Source: Aeromicrobium sp. Leaf350
Lineage (GTDB): Bacteria > Actinomycetota > Actinomycetes > Propionibacteriales > Nocardioidaceae
Direction: 5' to 3'
Assembly: GCF_916858655.1 (NCBI RefSeq)
Contig: NZ_CAKASL010000001.1
Coordinates: 62,001-126,000 of the forward strand
Length of the DNA: 64,000 bases
The translations under genes and the position numbers were made by a program. Each line of letters starts with the position of its first letter. Position 1 is the first letter of the stretch. Positions 36,499 through 45,387 of the stretch are shown here, in pieces. The notes beneath the pieces were generated by a model. It searched no databases. It saw nothing but the letters and a program-made list of their open reading frames with translations, and was not told the origin of the DNA.

Positions 36499-37287
36499 TC
36501 AGACACGAGCCGTGTCGCGGCTCATCCGCCACGCCGCTCCGACCACGAAGACCGCGGCCCACGCCACGACGTTGAGGGTCGCCAGCAGCAGGTCACCACC
36601 GTCGCCGAACGGGGCTCGAGCCAGCTCGCCCACGCCGTAGGCGGGGGTCAGGCGGGCGACGTCGGCGAACGTGTCGCTGAACTCGCTCAACGGCACGAAC
36701 AGCCCACCGGCGAGGGACAGCACCGCGAGCGCCGGGCCGAGCACCTGCATGACGTTCTCGCTCGGCAGCAGGTAGCCCATGAAGAGCCCGAACGCCGCGA
36801 ACACGAGCGAGCACACCCAGGCCAGCACCCCGCACGCCACGAGGCGGCCCGTGGAGAGCTCGGCCCCCACGAGGTGACCCACCACGAAGACCACCACGAT
36901 CGCGACCGCACCCATCGCCATGGCCACGACGGCCTTGACGAGCACGTAGGCGACCGGGTGCAGCGGCGTCAGCCGCAGCTGTCGGCTCCACCCCACGGCA
37001 CGCTCGGTCGCGACCATCGCTCCACCGGAGGTCGTCGCGATCATCGCGCCGTACACCGCCATGCTGACCATGATCCAGGCCGTGACGTTGCCGTGGCCGG
37101 CCTGCTCGGTGCGGTACTGCTGGTCCGTGCCGAAGAGCAGGAAGAACAGGCTCGGCACCACCAGGGTGAAGACGACGGCCCTCCGGTTGCGGAGCAGCCG
37201 GCGCAGCTCGAGCCGCAGGATGGTCGGCGAGAACCCGCCGCGGGCCGGGGCCCGTCGGACCGGGGTGTCGGGAGTCGTGACGGTCAT
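36499..37287 (-). CDS. ABC-2 type transporter permease
   Basis: The 262-residue protein has six membrane spans and the ABC-2 features LRLTPLHPVAYVLVKAVV and LSLAGGLFVPLSEFSD. It forms an exporter with the adjacent ATPase (DrrB-like). The ATG shares bases with the ATPase stop (ATGA). The substrate is unknown; the two-component genes downstream suggest inducible efflux. Confidence 0.9.
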   Translation of the reverse strand: MTVTTPDTPVRRAPARGGFSPTILRLELRRLLRNRRAVVFTLVVPSLFFLLFGTDQQYRTEQAGHGNVTAWIMVSMAVYGAMIATTSGGAMVATERAVGWSRQLRLTPLHPVAYVLVKAVVAMAMGAVAIVVVFVVGHLVGAELSTGRLVACGVLAWVCSLVFAAFGLFMGYLLPSENVMQVLGPALAVLSLAGGLFVPLSEFSDTFADVARLTPAYGVGELARAPFGDGGDLLLATLNVVAWAAVFVVGAAWRMSRDTARV

Positions 37288-38201
37288 GCGAGTGCTCCTT
37301 CGGTCGCGGGGGCGTCGGTGGTGAGGGCCACGAACGCCTCCTCGAGGTTGCGCGTGGTGATCTCCACGTCGTGGGCGGGCGTGCGGGTGAGGAGGTGCCG
37401 CACGACGTGGTCGGAGTCGACGGCGTGCACGATGACCTGGTCGCCGCGCACGTCGATCGCGTCGACACCCTCGATCGCGGCCAGGGCACGGCGGTCGGCG
37501 CCGGGCCACGTGGCTCGCACGGTGCGGCCGACGGCCAGGGCCTTGACCTCGCTGGCCGTCCCGTCGGCGACGACCCGTCCGTGGTTCACCATCACGATCC
37601 GGTCGGCGTAGGCGTCAGCCTCCTCGAGGTAGTGCGTCGCGAACAGGGTCGTCCGCCCACGGGTCGCGTCGTCGCGGATCGCGGTCCAGAAGTCGCGGCG
37701 CCCCTGGACGTCCATTCCCGTCGTGGGCTCGTCCAGGATCAGCAGGTCCGGGTCCGGGATCAGGGCCAGGGCGAAGCGCAGACGCTGCTGCTGGCCGCCG
37801 GAGGCCTTGCCGACGAGGCGGTCGGCCACGTCCAGGAGACCGGCACGCTCCAGGACCTCCCCGACCGGTCGGGAGGGGCGGAAGAGCGACGCCACGAGCT
37901 CGACGGTCTCGCGGATCGTGAAGTCCTTGAGCAGGCCGCCGGACTGCATGACGGCGGCCACGCGCCCGTGGGCGACGGCGTCGCGAGGACTGCCCCCGTA
38001 CACCTCGACGATGCCGGTCGTGGCGGTCGAGAGACCGAGGAGCAGGTCGATCGTCGTGGTCTTGCCGGCACCGTTCGGGCCGAGGAAGGCGACGACCTCA
38101 CCGGGGGCGATCGTCAGGTCGATGCCACGCACGGCCTGCACGTCGCCGAAGGTCTTGGTGACGCCGTCCAGTCGGACGGCGGGAGGAGCGGAAAGGTTCA
38201 T
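37284..38201 (-). CDS. ABC transporter ATP-binding protein (DrrA-like)
   Basis: The 305-residue ATPase has Walker A GPNGAGKTTT, signature SGGQQQR, Walker B LLILDEPTTGMD and switch His FATHYLEEA, with a C-terminal extension as in DrrA-type drug exporters. GACGCT lies 6 nt before the ATG, so this is the leaderless first gene of the ATPase-permease operon. Confidence 0.93.
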   Translation of the reverse strand: MNLSAPPAVRLDGVTKTFGDVQAVRGIDLTIAPGEVVAFLGPNGAGKTTTIDLLLGLSTATTGIVEVYGGSPRDAVAHGRVAAVMQSGGLLKDFTIRETVELVASLFRPSRPVGEVLERAGLLDVADRLVGKASGGQQQRLRFALALIPDPDLLILDEPTTGMDVQGRRDFWTAIRDDATRGRTTLFATHYLEEADAYADRIVMVNHGRVVADGTASEVKALAVGRTVRATWPGADRRALAAIEGVDAIDVRGDQVIVHAVDSDHVVRHLLTRTPAHDVEITTRNLEEAFVALTTDAPATEGALA

Positions 38202-38269
38202 GCTCCCAGCGTCGGCCCGAACCGGGCTCCGTCCCCGGGCCGGACGTCACGACCTCGCCGTGACAGATG

Positions 38270-38857
38270 TCAGGGGGTCCAGGTGATGGTCGAGTCGTCG
38301 CCGTCGGGCTGGAGGTCGACCGACACGAGCACCTGGCCGGCCGGCACGAGGTAGACCAGGCACAGCGTCGCGGTCTCACCCGGGAGGAAGCTCTCGGGCA
38401 GCTGGCCCGACGGGCACGGTGCGAAGCTGCCGACGATCGGGGTGGGCGGCAGGAGGGTGTCGGCGTCGTCGCGGGCGAAGACCGGGAGCGCCACGCCACC
38501 GAGCCCCGCGGGACCCTCGTTCAGCACGGTCAGGTCGACGTAGAACGGCGCCGACGCCTGCTGGTCCGGGGTCAGCGAGAAGAACCGGAAGTCCTCGATC
38601 GCCCCCTTGCGCACGTTCGCGATCGTCACGGTGATCGCGCTCGCGGCCTGCTCGTCGACCTGGTAGACAACGGTCGCGGCCTCCCCCGCCGTGCGGGTCG
38701 TGCCGGGCTTGGTGATCGACACGCCGTCGGGCACCTCGAAGCCAGCCGGCACCGACGGTGTCGGCTTCGGCTCCTCCTCGCCGCCGCACGCGGCGACCGG
38801 GACCAGGAGAGCCAGCGCGCACAGGCTCAGACGGAGACGGCGAGACATCGTGATCAC
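38270..38857 (-). CDS. putative exported lipoprotein
   Basis: The 195-residue protein has a signal peptide with lipobox PVAAC. An immunoglobulin-like beta domain holds two Cys (APCPSG, TLCLVY). I recognise no family. The GTG at 38857 is preferred to the ATG at 38848 because GACAAT sits exactly 6 nt before it. It lies between the ABC operon and glyS and may have its own promoter. Confidence 0.75.
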   Translation of the reverse strand: MITMSRRLRLSLCALALLVPVAACGGEEEPKPTPSVPAGFEVPDGVSITKPGTTRTAGEAATVVYQVDEQAASAITVTIANVRKGAIEDFRFFSLTPDQQASAPFYVDLTVLNEGPAGLGGVALPVFARDDADTLLPPTPIVGSFAPCPSGQLPESFLPGETATLCLVYLVPAGQVLVSVDLQPDGDDSTITWTP

Positions 38858-38882
38858 GCCGAGATTGTCACCCAGGAGGGGC

Positions 38883-40286
38883 TCAGCAGCCGGGCAGGCG
38901 CGCCGCGAGCCACTCGCGAACCTGGCTCAGCGCCACCCGCTCCTGCTGCATCGTGTCGCGCTCCCGGATCGTCACGGCCTGGTCGTCGAGGGTCTCGAAG
39001 TCGACCGTGATGCAGAACGGCGTGCCGATCTCGTCCTGGCGGCGGTAGCGGCGGCCGATCGCCTGGGTGTCGTCGAAGTCGACGTTCCAGTAGCCGCGCA
39101 GCTCCTTCGCGAGGTCGCGCGCGGCCGGCGAGAGTGCCTCGTTGCGCGAGAGCGGCAGCACCGCAGCCTTGACGGGCGCGAGGCGGTGGTCCAGGCGCAG
39201 CACGGTGCGGACGTCGACGCCGCCCTTGGTGTTCGGGGCCTCGTCCTCGGCGTACGCGTCGACGAGGAACGCCATCATCGACCGGTTCACGCCGGCTGCG
39301 GGCTCGATGACGTACGGCGTCCAGCGCTCGCCCGTGGCCTGGTCGTGGAACGAGAGCTCGCTCCCGGAGTGCTGGCTGTGCGTCGTGAGGTCGAAGTCGG
39401 TGCGGTTGGCGACGCCCTCGAGCTCGCCCCACTCCGAGCCCTGGAAGCCGAAGCGGTACTCGATGTCCACGGTGCGCTTGGAGTAGTGCGAGAGCTTCTC
39501 GGCGGCGTGCTCGTAGAAGCGCAGGTTGTCGGGCGTGACGCCCAGGCCGGTGTACCAGCCCATGCGCTCGGCGAGCCAGTACTCGTGCCACTCCTCGTCG
39601 TCGCCGGGCTTGACGAAGAACTCCATCTCCATCTGCTCGAACTCGCGCGTGCGGAAGATGAAGTTGCCCGGCGTGATCTCGTTGCGGAAGCTCTTGCCGA
39701 TCTGACCGATGCCGAACGGCGGCTTCTTGCGCGCGCTCGTCATGACCTGGCCGAAGTTCACGAAGATGCCCTGGGCCGTCTCGGGGCGCAGGTAGTGCAG
39801 CCCCTCCTCGGACTCGACCGGGCCGAGGTAGGTCTTCAGCAGGCCGTTGAACATGCGCGGCTCGGTCCACTGGCCCTTGGTGCCGCAGTTGGCGCAGGCG
39901 ATGAGGTCCATCGAGACGGTGTCGGGATCGATCTCGTCCTGGCCCGGCTTGTTCTTCTTCTCCGCGTAGGCCTCCTGCAGGTGGTCCTGGCGGTACCGGC
40001 GGTGGCACGAGAGGCACTCGACCAGCGGGTCGACGAAGGCAGCAAGGTGGCCGGAGGCCTCCCAGACGCGCGTGGGGAGAATCACCGAGGAGTCCAGGCC
40101 GACGACGTCGTCGCGTCCCTGCACGGTCGAGCGCCACCACTGGCGCTTGATGTTCTCCTTGAGCTCGACGCCCAGCGGGCCGTAGTCCCAGGCCGACTTG
40201 GTGCCGCCGTAGATCTCACCGCACTGGTAGACGAATCCCCGGCGCTTGCAGAGGCTGATGACGGTGTCGATCGTGGACGCAGGCAT
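38883..40286 (-). CDS. glyS: glycyl-tRNA synthetase (alpha2 type)
   Basis: The 467-residue class II synthetase is the homodimeric form. It has motif 1-like [13 protein letters not shown], motif 2 [19 protein letters not shown] (split here), motif 3 and a zinc-binding insert with CLSCHRRY and CANCG. It charges tRNA-Gly. GGGAGAAG precedes the ATG at 40286, and TACGCT around 40365 is a likely -10, giving a leader of about 70 nt. It is divergent from the zinc operon. Confidence 0.95.
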   Translation of the reverse strand: MPASTIDTVISLCKRRGFVYQCGEIYGGTKSAWDYGPLGVELKENIKRQWWRSTVQGRDDVVGLDSSVILPTRVWEASGHLAAFVDPLVECLSCHRRYRQDHLQEAYAEKKNKPGQDEIDPDTVSMDLIACANCGTKGQWTEPRMFNGLLKTYLGPVESEEGLHYLRPETAQGIFVNFGQVMTSARKKPPFGIGQIGKSFRNEITPGNFIFRTREFEQMEMEFFVKPGDDEEWHEYWLAERMGWYTGLGVTPDNLRFYEHAAEKLSHYSKRTVDIEYRFGFQGSEWGELEGVANRTDFDLTTHSQHSGSELSFHDQATGERWTPYVIEPAAGVNRSMMAFLVDAYAEDEAPNTKGGVDVRTVLRLDHRLAPVKAAVLPLSRNEALSPAARDLAKELRGYWNVDFDDTQAIGRRYRRQDEIGTPFCITVDFETLDDQAVTIRERDTMQQERVALSQVREWLAARLPGC

Positions 40287-40417
40287 GTGGTTCTCACTTC
40301 TCCCGGCTGGATGTCGGCGGGGTGTGCGGCCGTCGTGACGGCCCGCTCCCGAGGATCGGACCAGCGTATCGAGGCGCACGTCTCGCCCTGCACACGGACG
40401 GGCACGGCGGGTCGATT

Positions 40418-40432
40418 TGACAATGATTCCCA
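40418..40432 (+). promoter_or_regulatory. Zur-box-like operator over the znu promoter
   Basis: TGACAATGATTCCCA at 40418-40432 matches 12 of 15 positions of the streptomycete Zur box TGAAAATGATTTTCA as I know it. It overlaps a TTGACA -35 (40417-40422), and GACCAT 6 nt before the znuA ATG is the likely -10. Zinc-loaded Zur (encoded three genes on) would block the promoter. The spacing between the -35 and -10 is 19 nt, slightly long. Confidence 0.6.
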
Positions 40433-40453
40433 TCCGCGTGAGACCATGGAGTC

Positions 40454-41398
40454 ATGCGTCGTGCCGCCCTGATCGCCCCTGCCCTCCTGCTGCTCTCCCC
40501 CCTCCTCGTCGCCTGCGGCGACGGCAGTGGCGACGACGGCCCGACCGTCGTGACCTCGGCCTACCCCTTCCAGTTCCTGGTCGAGCGGGTCGCGGGCGAC
40601 TACTACGCCGTCGAGAACCTCACGCGCCCCGGCGCCGAGGCGCACGACCTCGAGCTCAGCCCGCGTCAGGTCGCCGACGTGCAGGGGGCCGACCTGGTCG
40701 TCTACGTCGAGCACTTCCAGGCCGCCCTCGACGAAGCGGTCGAGCAGGCCGACCGCGAGGACGACACCACGGTCGACCTCGCCACCGTCGTCGACCTGCT
40801 GGAGGCCGACGAGGAGAGCCACGAGGGTCACGACCACGGCGACGAGGAAGAGGGGCACAAGGACCACGACCACGGTGGCGTCGACCCGCACTTCTGGCTC
40901 GACCCGCACCGGATGGAGCTCGCCGCGCGAGCCATCGGCGAGTCCCTCGCCGAGATCGACCCCGACCACGCCGACGACTACACCGCGAACGCCGAGGAGC
41001 TCGTCACCGAGCTGCAGACGCTCGACGCGGACTTCACCGTGGGACTGCAGAACTGCGAGCTGCGCACGATCGTGACCGCCCACTCGGCGTTCGGCTACCT
41101 CGCTGACGCGTACGACCTGACCCAGATCCCGATCGCCGGCCTCGAGCCCAGCGCCGAGCCGTCGTCGGCCCAGCTCGCCGAGATCAGCGACCTGGTGACC
41201 TCCGCGGGCGTCACCACGGTCTTCACCGAGGAGCTCGTCGACCCCCGGGTGGCCGAGACCGTCGCGAACGCCACTGGGGCCACGACGGCTATCCTCGATC
41301 CGATCGAGGGTCTCAGCGAGGCCACCGCCGACGAGGACTACTTGTCCCTGATGCGGAACAACCTCGACGCGATCCGGGAGGCCAACAGGTGCCAGTGA
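40454..41398 (+). CDS. znuA: zinc ABC transporter substrate-binding lipoprotein
   Basis: The 314-residue cluster A-I binding protein starts with a signal peptide and lipobox LLVAC (Cys21). A His/Asp/Glu-rich loop at about residues 119-142 is typical of zinc carriers. The ligands include GGVDPHFWLDP and HSAFGY. It delivers Zn2+ to the ZnuB/ZnuC transporter. The ATG has GACCAT 6 nt upstream, and the Zur-like box overlaps the -35. Confidence 0.93.
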   Translation: MRRAALIAPALLLLSPLLVACGDGSGDDGPTVVTSAYPFQFLVERVAGDYYAVENLTRPGAEAHDLELSPRQVADVQGADLVVYVEHFQAALDEAVEQADREDDTTVDLATVVDLLEADEESHEGHDHGDEEEGHKDHDHGGVDPHFWLDPHRMELAARAIGESLAEIDPDHADDYTANAEELVTELQTLDADFTVGLQNCELRTIVTAHSAFGYLADAYDLTQIPIAGLEPSAEPSSAQLAEISDLVTSAGVTTVFTEELVDPRVAETVANATGATTAILDPIEGLSEATADEDYLSLMRNNLDAIREANRCQ

Positions 41399-42195
41399 GC
41401 CCAGGCACGGACGGTGGCGCCGGTGGCCCGGCGCTGCCCGAGCCCGTGCTCCAGGCGAACGGCATCACGGTCGACCTCGGTGGGCGCTCGGTCCTGACCT
41501 CGGTCGACCTCACGCTCGGACGCGGCGAGGTCGTCGCCGTGCTGGGCGCCAACGGTTCGGGCAAGTCCACGCTGGTGCGCGCCGTCATCGGGCTCGTCCC
41601 GAGGCGCGCCGGCAGCGTCGAGCTGTTCGGCACGCCGCTGGAGCGCTTCCGCGACCGCGCCCGCCTGGGCTACGTGCCGCAGCGCAGCACCGGGTCGACG
41701 GGCGTGCCCGCCACGGTCCGCGAGGTCGTGCTGAGCGGTCGTCTCGCCCGCCGGCGCTTCCTCGGCCCCGCGTCGCGCGCCGACAAGGCGGCGGCCGACC
41801 GGGCCATCGAGCTCGTCGGCCTCACGCCCCTCCGCGGACGTCCCGTCACCGAGCTCTCCGGCGGTCAGCACCAGCGCACCCTGATCGCCCGTGCCCTGGC
41901 GTCGGAGCCCGAGCTGCTCGTGATGGACGAGCCGCTCGCCGGCGTCGACGCGGCCAGCGGGCACCAGCTCGCGCGCACGGTCGGCGACCTCGTGGCGTCC
42001 GGCACCGCCGTCCTGCTCGTCGAGCACGACCTCGGACCCCTGACCGACGTCGTGGACCGCGCCGTGGTGATCGACCACGGACGCGTCGCCTACGACGGAC
42101 CTGCCCACGGGGCGCCGACCGAGCACGTCCACCACCACCCGCACGACGGCGAGCCGGCCCGGCTCCAGCCCCTGCCCGGCGAGGGCGTGCTCTGA
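41389..42195 (+). CDS. znuC: zinc ABC transporter ATP-binding protein
   Basis: The 268-residue ATPase has Walker A GANGSGKST, signature LSGGQHQR, Walker B LLVMDEPLAG and H-loop VEHD. The C-terminus has a HVHHHPHDG His cluster that could sense or bind zinc. The GTG at 41389 is favoured by GGGAGG seven bases upstream; it overlaps the znuA end by 10 bp. The next gene overlaps by TGATG. Confidence 0.92.
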   Translation: MPVSPGTDGGAGGPALPEPVLQANGITVDLGGRSVLTSVDLTLGRGEVVAVLGANGSGKSTLVRAVIGLVPRRAGSVELFGTPLERFRDRARLGYVPQRSTGSTGVPATVREVVLSGRLARRRFLGPASRADKAAADRAIELVGLTPLRGRPVTELSGGQHQRTLIARALASEPELLVMDEPLAGVDAASGHQLARTVGDLVASGTAVLLVEHDLGPLTDVVDRAVVIDHGRVAYDGPAHGAPTEHVHHHPHDGEPARLQPLPGEGVL

Positions 42196-43037
42196 TGCTG
42201 GAGCTGCTCGACTACCCCTTCATGCGCCTGGCCCTCGCGGCCGCCGTGATCACGGGCGTCACCGCGCCGGCGATCGGGACCTTCCTCGTGCAGCGCCGAC
42301 TCGCCCTGCTCGGCGACGGCATCGGACACGTCGCCCTGACGGGCGTGGCCCTCGGGCTCCTGACCGGTACCGCTCCCCTGCTCACCGCCGTCGTCGCCGC
42401 GACGCTCGGTGCGCTCGCGATCGAGCTGCTGCGCACCTACGCGCGCACGTCGGGCGACGTCGCGCTGGCGATGCTGTTCTACGGCGGCCTCGCCGGCGGC
42501 GTCATGCTGATCAACTTCGCGGGCGACAGCGCCGCCAAGCTCAACAGCTACCTGTTCGGCTCGATCGTCACGGTCACCTCCTCGGACCTGATCACGGTCG
42601 CGATCCTCGGCGGGCTCGTGCTGGCCGTCGTGCTCGCGGCCACCCCGCAGCTGTTCGCGGTCTGCCAGGACGAGGATCACGCCCGGGTCAGCGGCGTTCC
42701 CGTGCGTCTCTACGGCATCCTCATCGCCGTCCTCGCCGCCGTCACGATCACCGTCGCGATGCGCACCGTGGGTCTTCTGCTCGTCTCCGCACTGATGGTC
42801 GTGCCGGTCGCCGCCGCCCAGCAGGTCTCCCGGAGCTTCCGCGGCACCCACCTCCTGGCGATCCTGCTCGGCCTCCTGGCCGCCGTCGGCGGGGTCGTCG
42901 CGAGCTTCGAGATCGACACGCAGCCCGGGCCGACCATCGTGCTCATGGCGCTCGCGTTCTTCGCGGTCCTGGCCGGCGTGCGTGGCGTCGTGGCGCTCAC
43001 CGGTCGCTGGCGGGGCCGCCCTCTAGAATCAGGCTGA
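42195..43037 (+). CDS. znuB: zinc ABC transporter permease
   Basis: The 280-residue ABC-3 family permease has about eight membrane spans. Family motifs are GTFLVQRRLALLGDGIGH and the conserved GDSAAKLNSYLFG loop. It pairs with znuC and znuA. The ATG overlaps the znuC stop. A TAGAAT at about 43024 inside its end may be a promoter for zur. Confidence 0.92.
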   Translation: MLELLDYPFMRLALAAAVITGVTAPAIGTFLVQRRLALLGDGIGHVALTGVALGLLTGTAPLLTAVVAATLGALAIELLRTYARTSGDVALAMLFYGGLAGGVMLINFAGDSAAKLNSYLFGSIVTVTSSDLITVAILGGLVLAVVLAATPQLFAVCQDEDHARVSGVPVRLYGILIAVLAAVTITVAMRTVGLLLVSALMVVPVAAAQQVSRSFRGTHLLAILLGLLAAVGGVVASFEIDTQPGPTIVLMALAFFAVLAGVRGVVALTGRWRGRPLESG

Positions 43038-43052
43038 AGGAGGATCGTCACC

Positions 43053-43442
43053 ATGGTCGTCACCCCCCGCAACACCCGTCAGCGCCGCGCCGTCGCGGCG
43101 ATCCTGGAGGACCTCGAGGGCTTCGCGAGCGCGCAGGAGATCCACGACCTGCTGCGCCACCGCGGCGAGTCGGTCGGTCTCTCGACGGTCTACCGCAACC
43201 TGCAGGCCCTGGCCGACGCGGCCGAGGTCGACGCCCTGCGCAACGACGAGGGCGAGACCCTGTACCGCCAGTGCAGCACGGGTCACCACCACCACCTCGT
43301 GTGCCGCGCGTGCGGCCGCACCGTCGAGGTCGAGGGTCCCACCGTCGAGCGGTGGGCCGACGGGGTCGCCGCCCAGCACGGGTACGTCGACATCGCGCAC
43401 ACCCTGGAGATCTTCGGGACGTGCGGCGACTGCGCCAGGTGA
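43053..43442 (+). CDS. zur: Fur-family zinc uptake regulator
   Basis: The 129-residue repressor has a winged-helix (SAQEIHDLLRHRGESVGLST) and the metal-binding HHHHLVCRACGRTVEVEG. A structural zinc site is formed by CRAC and CGDC pairs. Operon position after znuACB favours Zur rather than Fur. AAGGAGG lies about 9 nt before the ATG. Confidence 0.9.
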   Translation: MVVTPRNTRQRRAVAAILEDLEGFASAQEIHDLLRHRGESVGLSTVYRNLQALADAAEVDALRNDEGETLYRQCSTGHHHHLVCRACGRTVEVEGPTVERWADGVAAQHGYVDIAHTLEIFGTCGDCAR

Positions 43443-44323
43443 TCGTCCTCGACCGCGACACCTGGCTGCCGCGGGCCGAGGCACACCGTGAGCGGGCCGA
43501 GCGCTTCACCCGGCCCCACCTCGAGCGCCGGCGCGCCGGCACCGACCACCCGGTCGAGGACTTCCTGTTCGAGTACTACAACTACTCCCCCGGCGCCCTG
43601 ACGCGCTGGCACCCCGGCCTCGGCACGGGGATGGCCGACGCCGCCGAGCACGCCGCGCTGGGTGCGTACCTGACGGTCGACGGCGTCACCGCGGTCGACG
43701 CCTCGCGGCTCGAGCGGCGCCTCCCGGGCCTGCGCTGGACCCGCACGCTGCTCGAGCGCACCCGCGACGCCGAGCCGCGGTGGAGCTGCTTCGGCCTGCA
43801 CGAGTGGGCCATGGTGCACGGCGCCGGTCCGGAGCGTCGCCACACCTCGCAACCTCTGCGGCTCGGCGACGCAGGCACCGACGAGGTCGTCCGCTCGCAC
43901 ACCCTGCAGTGCACGCACGTCGACGCCTTCCGCTTCTTCACGCCGTCCGCTGCACCGCTCAACGCCCACCAGCTGACCCGCGACGACCAGATCGGCCACG
44001 AGCAACCAGGCTGCGTCCACGTATCGATGGACCTGTATCGGCTCAGCTTTCGACTGATGCCGTTCGCCGAGTCCACGATCGTGCTCGACGCCTTCGAGCT
44101 CGCGCTCGACGCCCGCCGCGTCGACATGCGCGCCTCGCCCTACGACGTCACGAACCTGGGCCTCGACCCGATCCCGGTCGAGACCCCCGAGGGCAAGGCC
44201 GAGTACGTGCGCGAGCAGCGACGGCTCGCGGCACTGGCCGAGCCGATCCGGGCACGCCTGCTCGCCGAGGTGACGGGGCTGCTCCAACACGCCGCCGAGA
44301 CCACCGGCGAGCCCGCGGTCTGA
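43439..44323 (+). CDS. conserved protein often labelled 3-methyladenine DNA glycosylase; function uncertain
   Basis: The 294-residue protein is coupled to zur by a GTGA overlap. It belongs to an actinobacterial family commonly annotated as 3-methyladenine DNA glycosylase. I see no helix-hairpin-helix or Mpg-type catalytic motif. It has many conserved aromatic and His/Cys segments (FLFEYYNYSPGALTRWHPG, CFGLHEWAMVHG, HTLQCTHVDAFRFF), which suggest a metal- or cofactor-dependent enzyme. Coupling to zur may hint at zinc dependence; that is inference. Confidence 0.75.
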   Translation: MIVLDRDTWLPRAEAHRERAERFTRPHLERRRAGTDHPVEDFLFEYYNYSPGALTRWHPGLGTGMADAAEHAALGAYLTVDGVTAVDASRLERRLPGLRWTRTLLERTRDAEPRWSCFGLHEWAMVHGAGPERRHTSQPLRLGDAGTDEVVRSHTLQCTHVDAFRFFTPSAAPLNAHQLTRDDQIGHEQPGCVHVSMDLYRLSFRLMPFAESTIVLDAFELALDARRVDMRASPYDVTNLGLDPIPVETPEGKAEYVREQRRLAALAEPIRARLLAEVTGLLQHAAETTGEPAV

Positions 44324-44376
44324 ACATCAGGTGCCTGAGGCGTTTCGTCTCCTAGTTCGACGCCGATGGAGGTCAG

Positions 44377-44844
44377 GTGCCGTCGGAGACGATCACCGGG
44401 ATGTACGAGATGATCGCCATCATGGACCGACCCGTGGCGCCCGAAGCCTTGGTCTTCGTCGTGGCACCCGACGACATCGTGATGATGTACCAGACCGCAC
44501 GCGAGCTGGTGTCCTTCATGCGACGCATGGACGAGCAGGAGCGAAGGTCCGCTTCCTTCTTCACGATCGACGGCGAGGAGCTGGATCTCACCAGAACTCT
44601 CGCCGGCGGCGTATGGCTCATGCACTCCGGGCGGGACGGTTCAGATGATCTGAGTCGGGCGTTCCGGGCGCTCGCAGACGACGACGACACCGATGCGCAC
44701 GTTGACCCACGGCTGGTCGCGAACGAGGTGCTGGAGGTTGAGTGGGAATCGAGGTGGCCACGACGTCCGCGGTGGCTCCGTCGACTGATCCGGGGCCAGC
44801 GAGCTCCAACGATCGACGATCGGTGGCGCAGAGGAGCGGTGTGA
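44377..44844 (+). CDS. hypothetical protein in an accessory stretch
   Basis: A 155-residue protein with no recognised family. It starts with GTG after GGAGG at about 44368 and uses more AGG, AGA, GTA and TTG codons than its neighbours, suggesting recent acquisition. A coiled or helical middle (MYQTARELVSFMRRMDEQER) and a basic Trp/Arg-rich end (ESRWPRRPRWLRRLIR) are visible. Reading-frame length and the ribosome site support it; a later start at 44401 is possible. Confidence 0.5.
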   Translation: MPSETITGMYEMIAIMDRPVAPEALVFVVAPDDIVMMYQTARELVSFMRRMDEQERRSASFFTIDGEELDLTRTLAGGVWLMHSGRDGSDDLSRAFRALADDDDTDAHVDPRLVANEVLEVEWESRWPRRPRWLRRLIRGQRAPTIDDRWRRGAV

Positions 44845-44972
44845 CGTAGTCCGCACCACGCGTCCACGGTGCGAGGAGGCTCTGCGCCGATGCCCTCGTC
44901 GAGCCTGCTCTTACGCCACTGGCGGTCCCGAATCCGCACTCGGATCACACCCGCGGCTCTAGCATCAACGAC

Positions 44973-45176
44973 GTGCAGTACCTCGTCTTTGCGGCCATCG
45001 CTGTCGGCCTCGGCCTCCTCGCACCGCGGATCGAGCGGACGTTGCGAGCGCAATTCGGCGATGACGATGGCGACGGCGAGACGGGCTTCCTCCTGGCGTT
45101 CTTCGGCGGGATCGTCGGCCTGTTCGTGCTGTTCCTTCTCGGCGCAGGCATCTGGTACCTCGCCTTCGAGCGATAA
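44973..45176 (+). CDS. small two-span membrane protein
   Basis: The 67-residue protein has two hydrophobic segments (YLVFAAIAVGLGLLAP and LLAFFGGIVGLFVLFLLGAG) separated by an acidic loop with DDDGDGE. The GTG follows TAGCAT by 7 nt, supporting expression. I recognise no family. It lies in the same accessory stretch as the preceding gene. Confidence 0.55.
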   Translation: MQYLVFAAIAVGLGLLAPRIERTLRAQFGDDDGDGETGFLLAFFGGIVGLFVLFLLGAGIWYLAFER

Positions 45177-45265
45177 GAACCCTCGCGGGGCGCCCGCACT
45201 TGACGTGCGAGACGCAGCGCTCTTGCAGGCCCGCGTCCGGCGCACGGCGGTGATCCATCCACCTA

Positions 45266-45319
45266 GGGCGGTGAGTCAGCCACCGTATGAGCGCTCATGC
45301 GGTGGCTGACTCACCGCCC
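45266..45319. repeat. 54-bp near-perfect palindrome
   Basis: Arms 45266-45285 and 45300-45319 are exact inverted repeats of GGGCGGTGAGTCAGCCACCG. The centre 45287-45298 is itself the palindrome ATGAGCGCTCAT, leaving one mismatched pair. It lies 57 bp upstream of the GNAT gene -10. No terminator U tract is present. It could be an operator, a terminator or a remnant repeat. Confidence 0.9.
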
Positions 45320-45339
45320 GCCCCCATGAGGAGGTCTTT

Positions 45340-45360
45340 CGGTGGCTGACTCACCGCCCG
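45340..45360. repeat. third copy of the palindrome arm
   Basis: Bases 45340-45360 repeat 45300-45320 exactly (21 bp) with a 40-bp period. It ends 15 bp before the TAGGCT -10 of the GNAT gene, about where a -35 region would be, so a bound regulator would overlap the promoter. Confidence 0.9.
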
Positions 45361-45387
45361 CTCCGGGCGTCACCGTAGGCTGGGTCG

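Noticed and set aside
44869-45309. 146-codon plus-strand frame overlapping the two-span membrane protein
   Set aside because: Ser/Arg-rich shadow composition and it would cross the palindrome; the shorter frame at 44973 has a promoter and membrane spans.
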